Below are positions 55,081 through 63,405 of a stretch of 64,000 bases of DNA, piece by piece. Under the pieces are notes generated by a model. The model did not search any database. It had not been told where the DNA came from and was given only the letters and a program-made list of their open reading frames with translations. The first letter of the stretch is position 1; each line of letters begins with the position of its first letter. Source of the stretch: Crassaminicella thermophila (GTDB lineage Bacteria; Bacillota; Clostridia; Peptostreptococcales; Thermotaleaceae); contig NZ_CP042243.1 of the NCBI RefSeq assembly GCF_008152325.1, positions 1,307,026 through 1,371,025 on the forward strand, given 5' to 3'. The translations under genes were made by a program, and so were the position numbers.

Positions 55081-56118
55081 ATGGCTTTAACAAGATTAAC
55101 AGAAATGAGCAGAACTTCTGGGTGAGCAGCCAAAATAGGTCCTGAGACCTTGGCACAAGTTTTGTGTCATTTGCCTAAAATTGATGACAAGAATCTACTG
55201 ATTGGGCTAGAAACTTCTGATGATGCAGCAGTATATAAGCTAAATGATAATACAGCTATTATACAAACACTAGACTTTTTTACACCAATTGTAGATGACC
55301 CGTACATGTTTGGTCAAATTGCAGCAGCAAATGCTTTAAGTGATGTATATGCAATGGGTGGAGAGCCAATATTAGCAATGAATATTGTGTGTTTTCCTAC
55401 TTGTCTGTCAATGAATATTCTTACAGAAATATTAAAAGGAGGTGCAGATAAAGTAAAAGAAGCAGGAGCATTGTTAGTAGGAGGACACAGTGTAGATGAT
55501 AATGAACCAAAATATGGATTATCTGTTACGGGTATTGTATCTCCTGATAAAGTAATAAGTAATAATTTATCAATGCCTGGAGATATGCTTATTCTAACAA
55601 AACCATTAGGTACAGGGATTTTAAACACAGCTATAAAAGCAGGAATGCTTTCAGAAGACTTGATACAAAAGGTTATGTTTGTTATGTCAAGTTTAAATAA
55701 TATTGGTGCAGCAGGAATGAAAATTGCAAGTGTAAACTCTTGTACTGATATTACAGGATTTGGATTTTTAGGACATGCATATGAAATGGCAAAAGCTAGT
55801 AATGTTACATTAATTATAAATTCTAATAATATACCAATTATTGAAGGTGCTATAGATTATGCAAATATGGGACTTGTTCCAGCAGGAACTTATAGTAATG
55901 AAGCTTATTTAGAAGGTCATGTATTCTTTGATGAGAGTATTTCAACTTATATGAAGGATATTTTATTTGATCCTCAAACGTCAGGAGGATTGCTAATATC
56001 CGTTCCTAAAGATAGTCTAAAAGACTTGCTTGACTTTTACGAAAGAAAGCTTATTACAGATTTTGCTGTAGTTGGAGAAGTTGTTAAAAAAGAAGATGTT
56101 TATATAAAAGTAAGATAA
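55081..56118 (+). CDS. selD: Selenide, water dikinase SelD, itself a selenoprotein (Sec at codon 15)
   Basis: Makes selenophosphate for selenocysteine and selenouridine. The gene starts at ATG 55081 with GGGGGTG upstream and reads through an in-frame TGA at 55123-55125. The context, TSG-Sec-AAKIGPETLAQVL, places Sec where other SelD proteins have the catalytic Cys of their GC/U-x-K motif. Read-through gives 345 residues; a conventional reading would start late, at 55150, and lose the active site. Later motifs DDAAVYKLND, GEPILAMNIVCFPTC, GGHSVDDNEPKYGLSVTG and TDITGFGFLGH are typical. A SECIS-like hairpin follows the TGA. selA and selB lie downstream. Confidence 0.95.
55123..55154 (+). promoter_or_regulatory. 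Bacterial SECIS element of selD
   Basis: Directly after the TGA, GCCAA (55129-55133) pairs with TTGGC (55150-55154). GGTC (55138-55141) pairs with GACC (55146-55149) around a CTGA loop, with an AATA bulge on the 5' side only. This is the stem-bulge-stem layout expected for SelB recognition close to the UGA. Folding was done by eye. Confidence 0.8.
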
Positions 56119-56144
56119 AGCATCCATTTGGATGCTTTATCTTA
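56111..56144 (+). terminator. Bidirectional terminator between selD and the symporter
   Basis: A 15-bp perfect stem (TAAGATAAAGCATCC and complement) with an ATTT loop overlaps the selD stop codon, between two convergent genes. Confidence 0.88.
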
Positions 56145-56145
56145 C

Positions 56146-57522
56146 TTAACTAAGTTCTTTTTGATTCTTTTCATATTCTTGAGCCATCTTAAAGATTACA
56201 GGGCTAAGTGCTAGTAGTGCAATTAAGTTTGGTATTGCCATAAGGCCGTTAAATGCATCTGATAAGTTCCAAACAATATTTAATTTTGCAGTTGCTCCTA
56301 CAAAACATAGTATAGCCCAAATCCATTTGTAAATTTCAACAGCTTTTACTCCAGCAATATATTCTAAACATTTAGAACCATAATAATACCATCCAAGTAT
56401 TGTCGAGAATGCAAAGAAAATTAATCCAAAGGAAACGATGAATGCACCAAAACTAGGGAGTGATTCACTAAATGCAGTAGTTGTTAAAGCTGCACCAGTA
56501 AGATTGTCTCTAACAGTCATAAGGCCATCACTACCGATAGTAACAATACCAGATACTAGAATAACTAAAGCAGTCATAGTACATACAACTAATGTATCTA
56601 AGAAAGAACCAAGTGAACCGATGATACCTTGTTTTACTGGATCATTGTTCTTAGAAGCTGCGTGGGCAATTGGTGCGCTACCAAGACCTGCTTCGTTTGA
56701 GAATACACCACGAGCAACTCCCATACGTACCACAGTTCCGATAAAGCCCCCACCAACAGCATTTGCATTAAATGCATTTGAGAATATCATGCTAAAAGCA
56801 GTAGGAATCATAGATGTTTTACTAAATAGGATTATTAATGAACCAATAACATAGATTACAGCCATAGCTGGAACAATTTTATCTGTAACCTTTGCTATAC
56901 TCTTAATACCACCTACAACAACTAATCCTGTAGCAATAGCGATGATGATACCAGATATGATAGGAGAAAGGCCTATAGAAGTATAAAGGGAAGCAGCAAC
57001 AGAGTTTGCTTGAACCATATTTCCAATACCAAAAGAAGCAATGAATCCAAATAAAGCAAAAGACCATCCTAGCCATTTCCAATTTCCACCATATCGTTCT
57101 TCCATACCTTTACTAGCATAGTACATAGGTCCGCCAGATTTTTCACCTTTTTCATTTGTAATTCTATATTTAATTGCAAGTAATGCTTCACCAAATTTTG
57201 TTGCGCCACCAACAGCAGCTGTTATCCACATCCAAAAAACTGCACCGGGTCCACCAACAGCGATAGCTGTTGCAACACCTGCAATATTACCAGTACCAAT
57301 TGTTGCAGCAAGAGAAGTCATAAGTGCTTGGAAAGGAGTAATATCACCATCATTAGCATGTTCTTTTGAGAAAAGCAATTTAAAAGCATACCCTAGTTTT
57401 CTAAATTGAATAACCTTTGTGCCAAGTGTAAGAACAAAACCAGTACCTACCAAAAACACAATCATGATAGGTCCCCATGCAAAACTACCTATCGCACCAA
57501 TTAAGCTAGATAAACCCTCCAT
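56146..57522 (-). CDS. Alanine/glycine:cation symporter family protein (AGCS, AlsT-like)
   Basis: A sodium- or proton-coupled amino acid importer. It has 458 residues and about eleven hydrophobic helices. Family signatures are FQALMTSLAATIGTGNIAGVATAIAVGGPGA (around residue 65), MWITAAVGGATKFGEALLAIKY, GGPMYYASKGM, and MGVARGVFSNEAGLGSAPIAHAA near 280. AGGAGG precedes the ATG. It lies in the opposite direction between selD and selA and so splits the selenium cluster. The preferred substrate (alanine, glycine or another amino acid) is not predictable. Confidence 0.92.
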   Translation of the reverse strand: MEGLSSLIGAIGSFAWGPIMIVFLVGTGFVLTLGTKVIQFRKLGYAFKLLFSKEHANDGDITPFQALMTSLAATIGTGNIAGVATAIAVGGPGAVFWMWITAAVGGATKFGEALLAIKYRITNEKGEKSGGPMYYASKGMEERYGGNWKWLGWSFALFGFIASFGIGNMVQANSVAASLYTSIGLSPIISGIIIAIATGLVVVGGIKSIAKVTDKIVPAMAVIYVIGSLIILFSKTSMIPTAFSMIFSNAFNANAVGGGFIGTVVRMGVARGVFSNEAGLGSAPIAHAASKNNDPVKQGIIGSLGSFLDTLVVCTMTALVILVSGIVTIGSDGLMTVRDNLTGAALTTTAFSESLPSFGAFIVSFGLIFFAFSTILGWYYYGSKCLEYIAGVKAVEIYKWIWAILCFVGATAKLNIVWNLSDAFNGLMAIPNLIALLALSPVIFKMAQEYEKNQKELS

Positions 57523-57838
57523 AAAAAACCTCCTTTTTCATTTAGATTTAAATACAATAAACTACATTTTTAATATTGACAACTCAGCACCTCCTTATAC
57601 TAAAATATTCAACTTAAGAATAGAAAATGAGTGTAAAAAAATAATTTGACTTATATTAATTATAAAATATTGTTATATTCCAATCAATATATAATCAGAA
57701 AAATCTAAAAATTATAAAAAATGAAATATATCTTGTATATTTTTTCGTATAAACCATACTAAATTATATGGTATAATTTTAAGTGATTGTAGAGAATAAT
57801 GGATGTAATGGCAAAAATTAATAATCGGAGTGATAATT
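57523..57838. other. Intergenic region between the symporter and selA
   Basis: No gene of normal size is supported. Forward features near selA are TATAAT at 57772-57777 with no good -35 box, overlapped by an inverted repeat ACCATA / TATGGT (57753-57772). On the reverse strand TTGTCA and TATTGT, 17 bases apart (about 57558-57586), could be a symporter promoter. A strong AAGGAGGTG (57590-57598, reverse) is followed by a six-codon frame only. Confidence 0.45.
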
Positions 57839-59254
57839 ATGTCTAAAAAAAGAGATTTATTCGCCCAAATTCCAAAGGTAGATGATTTACTAAATAAAGA
57901 GCAAATTAAAAGTTTAGGAGAAAAGGTATCTAGAACTATAATAGTAGAATCTGTAAGAGAAAATATTGACCGAATTAGAAAAAAAATTATAAAGTTAAAA
58001 GATTGTGATGTTGATACCTTTAAAATAGATTATGATGAACTTCTTGAAAATATTGTTAATAGCATAAATAATAAAAATATGATAAATTTGAGAAAAGTTA
58101 TTAATGCAACAGGCGTTGTATTACATACAAATCTAGGACGAGCCTTATTATGTGAATCAATAAAGAAAGATGTGTGGGATGTAGCTAGTAGCTATTCTAC
58201 ATTAGAATTTGATATAAAATCTGGTAAAAGAGGATCTAGATATGCTCATGTTGAAGGTATTCTATCTAAATTGACAGGTGCTGAATCTGCTATGGTTGTT
58301 AATAATAATGCAGCTGCGGTGTTACTTGTGCTTGGAACTTTAGCAAAAAATAAAGAAGTAATTGTTTCGAGAGGGCAACTAGTAGAAATTGGAGGGGCAT
58401 TTAGAGTTCCTGATGTTATGTTGCAAAGCGGTGCAAAGCTTGTTGAAGTAGGAACAACAAATAAAACCCATCTTTTAGATTATGAAGATGCAATAAACGA
58501 AGAGACTGCTGCATTATTGAAAGTACATACGAGCAATTATAAGATAATTGGATTTACTCAAGAGGTTGATTTAAAGGATTTGATAGTTTTAGGTAAAAAA
58601 TACAATATACCGATTATTGAAGATATTGGAAGTGGTACTTTTGTAGATTTTTCACGATTTGGGCTTTGCAAAGAACCGACAGTTCAAGAAAGCATTACAA
58701 TGGGAGTAGATATTGTAACATTTAGCGGGGATAAATTGCTTGGTGGTCCTCAAGCAGGAATTATTGTTGGTAAAAAGAAGTATATTGATCAGATGAAAAA
58801 AAATCCAATTACGAGAGCATTTAGAGTTGACAAACTGACATTGGCAGCTTTAGAAGGAACATTGAGATTATATTTAAATGAAAAAGAAGCTTTAAGAAAA
58901 ATACCAACTCTTCGTATGTTAACAATAAGTTTAGAAGAAATTAAGCAAAAAGCAGATCTTTTATATAAGCGATTGAATGAAAATATAAAAAATTGTTTCA
59001 TTGAAAAAATTAATGGTTTTTCTCAAGTCGGAGGAGGTTCAATGCCTTTAGAAAAACTGCCAACGATTTTGATAAGCATTAAGCCAAAATTTCTATCGAT
59101 TAATAAATTTGAGGAGATGTTAAGAAACAATAAAACACCTATAATAACAAGGATAAGTGAAGATAGAGTATTAATGGATGTTAGAACTATAGATGAAAAT
59201 GAATTTAATATGATTGTAGAGGGGATAGTTAATATATTAAGCAACTGGGGGTGA
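57839..59254 (+). CDS. selA: L-seryl-tRNA(Sec) selenium transferase
   Basis: Converts Ser-tRNA(Sec) to Sec-tRNA(Sec) with selenophosphate; PLP-dependent. The 471-residue protein shows VINATGVVLHTNLGRALL, SYSTLEFDIKSGKRGSRY, NNNAAAVLLVLGTLA, EIGGAFRVPDVMLQSG and the PLP lysine in TFSGDKLLGGPQAGI near residue 297. The N-terminal tRNA-binding region is present. The start is the ATG behind CGGAGTGA, an in-frame GTG nearby being part of it. It overlaps no gene and selB follows 5 bases later. Confidence 0.96.
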   Translation: MSKKRDLFAQIPKVDDLLNKEQIKSLGEKVSRTIIVESVRENIDRIRKKIIKLKDCDVDTFKIDYDELLENIVNSINNKNMINLRKVINATGVVLHTNLGRALLCESIKKDVWDVASSYSTLEFDIKSGKRGSRYAHVEGILSKLTGAESAMVVNNNAAAVLLVLGTLAKNKEVIVSRGQLVEIGGAFRVPDVMLQSGAKLVEVGTTNKTHLLDYEDAINEETAALLKVHTSNYKIIGFTQEVDLKDLIVLGKKYNIPIIEDIGSGTFVDFSRFGLCKEPTVQESITMGVDIVTFSGDKLLGGPQAGIIVGKKKYIDQMKKNPITRAFRVDKLTLAALEGTLRLYLNEKEALRKIPTLRMLTISLEEIKQKADLLYKRLNENIKNCFIEKINGFSQVGGGSMPLEKLPTILISIKPKFLSINKFEEMLRNNKTPIITRISEDRVLMDVRTIDENEFNMIVEGIVNILSNWG

Positions 59255-59259
59255 ATAAT

Positions 59260-61155
59260 TTGAAGCATGTTATTATTGGTACAGCAGGTCATATTGATCA
59301 TGGAAAAACGACATTGATTAAAGCATTAACTGGAATAGATGCAGATAGATTAATTGAGGAAAAGAAAAGAGGCATCACGATAGAGTTAGGATTTGCCCAT
59401 TTTGACTTACCAAGTGGAAGAAGAGCGGGTATTGTTGATGTACCAGGCCATGAAAGGTTTATTAAGAATATGCTTGCAGGAGTTGGAGGAATAGATATTG
59501 TATTATTGGTTATTGCTGCTGATGAAGGATTTATGCCTCAAACCCAAGAACATTTGGATATCCTATCTATTTTAGAAGTTAAAAAAGGTATTATAGTATT
59601 AACAAAAACAGATTTGGTAGATGCTGAGTGGATAACACTTGTAAAAGAAGAAATTAATGAAAAAATAAAAGGTACTTTTCTCGAAAAAGCACCTATCGTT
59701 TCTGTATCAGCTATAAATGGAGAAGGATTAGAAGAACTAACAAGATTAATTGATAGTATGACAGAAGAGACAGAAACAAAGGATGTAAATCTTCCTTTTA
59801 GAGTACCAATAGACAGGGTTTTTTCAATAGCAGGGTTTGGTACTGTTATTACAGGAACACAGATCGAAGGAACAATAATGGAAGGGGATTTTTTAACTAT
59901 TTATCCATTAGGAATACAAACAAGAGTTAGAAGCTTACAAGTGCATGGTTATAATGTAAAAAAAACTTATGCAGGACAGAGGGTTGCAATTAATTTAGCA
60001 AATATAAAAAAAGATGAAATAAAGAGAGGAGATGTATTGGCTCCGTGCAATTCGATGAAACCAACTATGATGTTGGATGTAAAAGTTAACTTATTAAAAA
60101 GTGCAAAAAGAATTTTGGAAAATAGGAGCAGACTAAGGTTATATCATGGTACGAGTGAAATTTTGTGTAGAATTGTGTTATTAGATCGAGAAGAACTAAA
60201 ACCAGGAGAAAGTTGTTATGCACAACTAAGACTAGAAGAAAAAATTGTTTCAAAAAGAGGGGATCATTTTGTAATAAGGTTTTATTCACCAATGGAGACT
60301 ATTGGAGGAGGTATTATTTTAGATCCAAATCCTATGAAGCATAAAAGATTTAGAAATGAAATCTTAGGACAGTTAAAGCTTAAAGAAGAAGGAAGACCGG
60401 AGCAAATTATTGAGCAATATATAAAACGATTCAGTGATAAATTTGAGACGAGTCGTTTCTTTGCAATGAAGACAGGACTTAGAGAAGAAGTAGTTAATAA
60501 AATTATAGATTCTCTTGTGCATGAAAAAGTATTGATAAAATTTTTAGGAAATATTATTGTACACAGATTCTATTTAGAGGAAGTAGAAGAAAAAATAATA
60601 AATACTTTAAATAATTATCACAAAAAGAATCCATTAAAATTTGGTATGAGTAAAGAAGAACTTAGAACCAAAGTAACACCTAATATAAAGACAAAATTAT
60701 ATGATGAAATAATTGATTACTTTATTCAGGATAAAACCATAAAGCAGTCTAAAAATGATATTGCACTTTATCATTTTCAGATTGAATATACACCAGAACA
60801 AAGAAAAATAAAAAATCAAATAGAGAAGATATATTTAGATAGTGGTTTTAATACTCCATCAATAAAAGAATTTCTGAAAAATGTCAAAAAAGAAAAGGAA
60901 TATAGTCAAGTTTTACATGCACTTATAGAACGAAATTGTTTAATAAAGCTTAATGAAGATATTCTTATACATGTTCAAAATTATCATAAAGCACTAGAAA
61001 TAATCAAAAAATTTATTAAGGAGAATGGAGCTATAACCCTTTCACAATTTAGAGATATTTTAGGAACTTCAAGAAAATATGCATTACCATTATTAGAATA
61101 TTTTGATCAAAACAAAATTACTAAAAGAGTTGGTGAAAAAAGAGTTTTACAATAG
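59260..61155 (+). CDS. selB: Selenocysteine-specific elongation factor SelB
   Basis: Carries Sec-tRNA to the ribosome at UGA codons that have a SECIS. The 631-residue protein has a GTPase domain (GTAGHIDHGKTTLIKALTG at the N-terminus, DVPGHERFIKNML, LTKTDLVDAEWI) and EF-Tu-like barrels. Four winged-helix repeats at the C-terminus (about 370-631) bind the SECIS. TTG is the start because GGGGGTG is nine bases away; an in-frame GTG is part of that site. It directly follows selA. No selC tRNA gene was found in the window. Confidence 0.96.
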   Translation: MKHVIIGTAGHIDHGKTTLIKALTGIDADRLIEEKKRGITIELGFAHFDLPSGRRAGIVDVPGHERFIKNMLAGVGGIDIVLLVIAADEGFMPQTQEHLDILSILEVKKGIIVLTKTDLVDAEWITLVKEEINEKIKGTFLEKAPIVSVSAINGEGLEELTRLIDSMTEETETKDVNLPFRVPIDRVFSIAGFGTVITGTQIEGTIMEGDFLTIYPLGIQTRVRSLQVHGYNVKKTYAGQRVAINLANIKKDEIKRGDVLAPCNSMKPTMMLDVKVNLLKSAKRILENRSRLRLYHGTSEILCRIVLLDREELKPGESCYAQLRLEEKIVSKRGDHFVIRFYSPMETIGGGIILDPNPMKHKRFRNEILGQLKLKEEGRPEQIIEQYIKRFSDKFETSRFFAMKTGLREEVVNKIIDSLVHEKVLIKFLGNIIVHRFYLEEVEEKIINTLNNYHKKNPLKFGMSKEELRTKVTPNIKTKLYDEIIDYFIQDKTIKQSKNDIALYHFQIEYTPEQRKIKNQIEKIYLDSGFNTPSIKEFLKNVKKEKEYSQVLHALIERNCLIKLNEDILIHVQNYHKALEIIKKFIKENGAITLSQFRDILGTSRKYALPLLEYFDQNKITKRVGEKRVLQ

Positions 61156-61180
61156 CTACCAAAGTGAGGTAGCTTTTTTT
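61154..61180 (+). terminator. Terminator of selAB
   Basis: A 7-bp stem (AGCTACC / GGTAGCT) with an AAAGTGA loop followed by seven T. Confidence 0.85.
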
Positions 61181-61279
61181 AGGAGATACATACTTTTTAT
61201 AAGGAATAGGAAATTATATTCATAAGAACATATTTTAAAAACGGATATGAATTTATAATAAATTTGAAGAGGTGATTTT

Positions 61280-61982
61280 ATGACGCAGAAATTACTGATT
61301 GTAGATGATGAACCTGTTCTTATCAAAGGATTAAAATATAGCTTAGAACAAGAAAAATATATTATAGATACGGCAATAGATGGAGCTGAAGCATTAAACA
61401 AGGCATTAGAAAATAAATACGATTTAATTGTTCTAGATTTAATGTTGCCCAAAAATAGACGGTTTAGAAGTATGCAAAAAAATAAGAGAAAAATCAATGG
61501 TGCCTATTATTATGCTAACTGCAAAGGGAGATGATTCAAGTAAAATTTTAGGATTAGAATATGGTGCAGATGATTATCTAACCAAGCCATTTAACATATT
61601 AGAACTTAAAGCTAGGATAAAAGCAATTTTAAGAAGAGTTGGATTGAGGGAATTAGCTTCTTCTACAAATTTAATAAAAATTGATGATTTTACAATCAAT
61701 ACATTAGGGAGGAAAGTAACGTTAAAGAATCAAGAAATAAACTTAACAGCAAAGGAATTTGACTTATTGTTGCTATTGGCAATGAATCCAAATAAAGTTT
61801 ACAGTAGAGAAGAACTGTTAGAAACTATTTGGGGATACGAGTACTTTGGAGATTTACGGACTGTTGATGTACATATAAGGAGGTTAAGAGAAAAAATAGA
61901 AAAAAATTCTAGTCAGCCAGAGTATATACGAACGAAGTGGGGAGTGGGTTATTATTTTAGATCAAAGAACAAAGTTTATTAG
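61280..61982 (+). pseudogene. OmpR-family response regulator, frameshifted by one base
   Basis: As read, the gene is broken. The first part (from ATG with GAGGTGA upstream) contains the receiver domain up to IVLDLMLP, with phospho-accepting Asp 53; the second frame carries SMVPIIMLTAKGDDSS and the winged-helix DNA-binding domain (TAKEFDLLLLLA, RTVDVHIRRLREKIE, WGVGYYF). The change occurs in the A run at 61451-61455. Removing one A joins the frames into LMLPKIDGLEVCKKIREK, a normal 233-residue regulator. This may be a sequencing error or a true mutation. It stands with a histidine kinase and a GerMN gene, like WalR/WalK loci. Confidence 0.85.
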
Positions 61983-63384
61983 TATTAGGTGGAAATTAGT
62001 TTCCACCTATTTACTATTAATTATGCTTACATTATTTTTGATTAGTTTATTTATAAATGAAGTTATTTATAAAAATTATATTGATGAGAAAAAGAGTAGT
62101 CTTTTATTACAAGGGAATATTATTGCAGATAGAGTTATTGCTTATCATATAGACATAAATAGAAGTAGGAACGGTATCGATCATATTATAAAAAAATATA
62201 GCAAAGAAATAAAATCAAGAGTTATGATTATAAACAAAAAAGGAATAGTGGTGCATGATGCTTATGAAGCATTAAAAGATAGAAAATTAGGACATTGGGA
62301 AATAAAGGAAGCTTTAAAAGGTAAAAGTATTGCAAATGAATATAATTTAAAAGAATATGGAAGAACCATGTATGTTACTGTTCCAATAGTATTAAATGAT
62401 CAAGTGCATGGTGTGGTTTTTATTTCGTCTTCTCTTGAAGATATATATAGAAAAATTCAAAATATTATGAAGAGCTATATGATATTGTCTGTATTATGTG
62501 TAGGTATTACTGGATTTATTAGCTTTGTATTTGCTCATGTTATTGCTAATCCAATAGAAAAACTTACAGATAGCATAAAAAAAATGTATAATGGTAATTT
62601 AGAACAAAAGGTAGAGATTATAGGAAATGATGAATTAACAAATCTCGCAGGTGCATTTAATATGATGAGTACCAAATTATCTCAAGTAGATAAACAAAGA
62701 AAAGAATTTGTTGCTAATGTATCTCATGAATTAAGAACACCTTTGAGTGCAATGAAATTGTTGTCAGAGTCATTATTACATCAAGAAAAGGTAGATCCTA
62801 AAACTTATAGAGAATTTTTTAGTGATATCGCTTCGGAAGTAGATAGATTAGACAGGATTATAGAAAGCTTACTAGCATTAGTAGATATAGATAAAGGAAA
62901 ATTAGAACTAGATTATCAAGTTACATATGTTAATTATTTACTAGAAAAATTAATACGTCCACTAAAACCTTTAGCAGATAAGAAACAAATTGATATAGAT
63001 TTTGTTAATTTAGAAAAAGTACAAATTCAACTAGATCGAATTAAAATTCAACAAGCTCTAACAAATATTATCAATAATGCTATAAAATATACTCCTGAAG
63101 GTGGAAAAATCAAAATATCCCTATATACAGAACATGATGAAGTAATTATAAAGATTCAAGATAATGGCATTGGTATACCTGAGGAGAGTCTACCTTATAT
63201 ATTTGAAAGATTTTATAGAGTTGATAAAGCAAGAGCAAGAAAAACTGGAGGTACCGGATTAGGACTAGCAATAACAAAGCAAATTATAGAACTTCATCAA
63301 GGGAAAATAGAAGTAATAAGTCAATTAAATAAAGGAACAACATTTTATATATATTTACCCCAAAATATTGGTTTGAATGGTTAA
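61951..63384 (+). CDS. Sensor histidine kinase with HAMP domain, non-canonical start likely
   Basis: Partner of the preceding regulator. A first membrane helix, an extracytoplasmic sensor part, a second helix (MILSVLCVGITGFISFVFAH), HAMP, HisKA with the phosphorylated His in NVSHELRTPLSAM, and HATPase with NIINNAIKYTPEGG, DNGIGIPEE and GTGLGLAI are in order. The first ATG (62023) would cut into the first helix; upstream in the same frame are RTKFISIRWKLVSTYLLL, normal for such kinases, but with no ATG, GTG or TTG. ATT at 61951, six bases after GGGGAG, is a candidate start. The WalK/PhoR type is likely. Confidence 0.8.
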   Translation: MILDQRTKFISIRWKLVSTYLLLIMLTLFLISLFINEVIYKNYIDEKKSSLLLQGNIIADRVIAYHIDINRSRNGIDHIIKKYSKEIKSRVMIINKKGIVVHDAYEALKDRKLGHWEIKEALKGKSIANEYNLKEYGRTMYVTVPIVLNDQVHGVVFISSSLEDIYRKIQNIMKSYMILSVLCVGITGFISFVFAHVIANPIEKLTDSIKKMYNGNLEQKVEIIGNDELTNLAGAFNMMSTKLSQVDKQRKEFVANVSHELRTPLSAMKLLSESLLHQEKVDPKTYREFFSDIASEVDRLDRIIESLLALVDIDKGKLELDYQVTYVNYLLEKLIRPLKPLADKKQIDIDFVNLEKVQIQLDRIKIQQALTNIINNAIKYTPEGGKIKISLYTEHDEVIIKIQDNGIGIPEESLPYIFERFYRVDKARARKTGGTGLGLAITKQIIELHQGKIEVISQLNKGTTFYIYLPQNIGLNG

Positions 63385-63405
63385 CATTTTATAGGAGGTA
63401 GTAAT

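Noticed and set aside
55150-56118. Late start of selD at 55150 after the TGA
   Set aside because: It would remove the catalytic Sec/Cys and the first 23 residues. The upstream frame with TGA aligns with the SelD N-terminus and has a ribosome site.
61446-61460. Programmed -1 ribosomal frameshift in the response regulator
   Set aside because: A -1 shift on CCCAAAAA gives AAA TAG, an immediate stop. Only a +1 (or -2) change restores the frame, so a sequence error or mutation is more likely.
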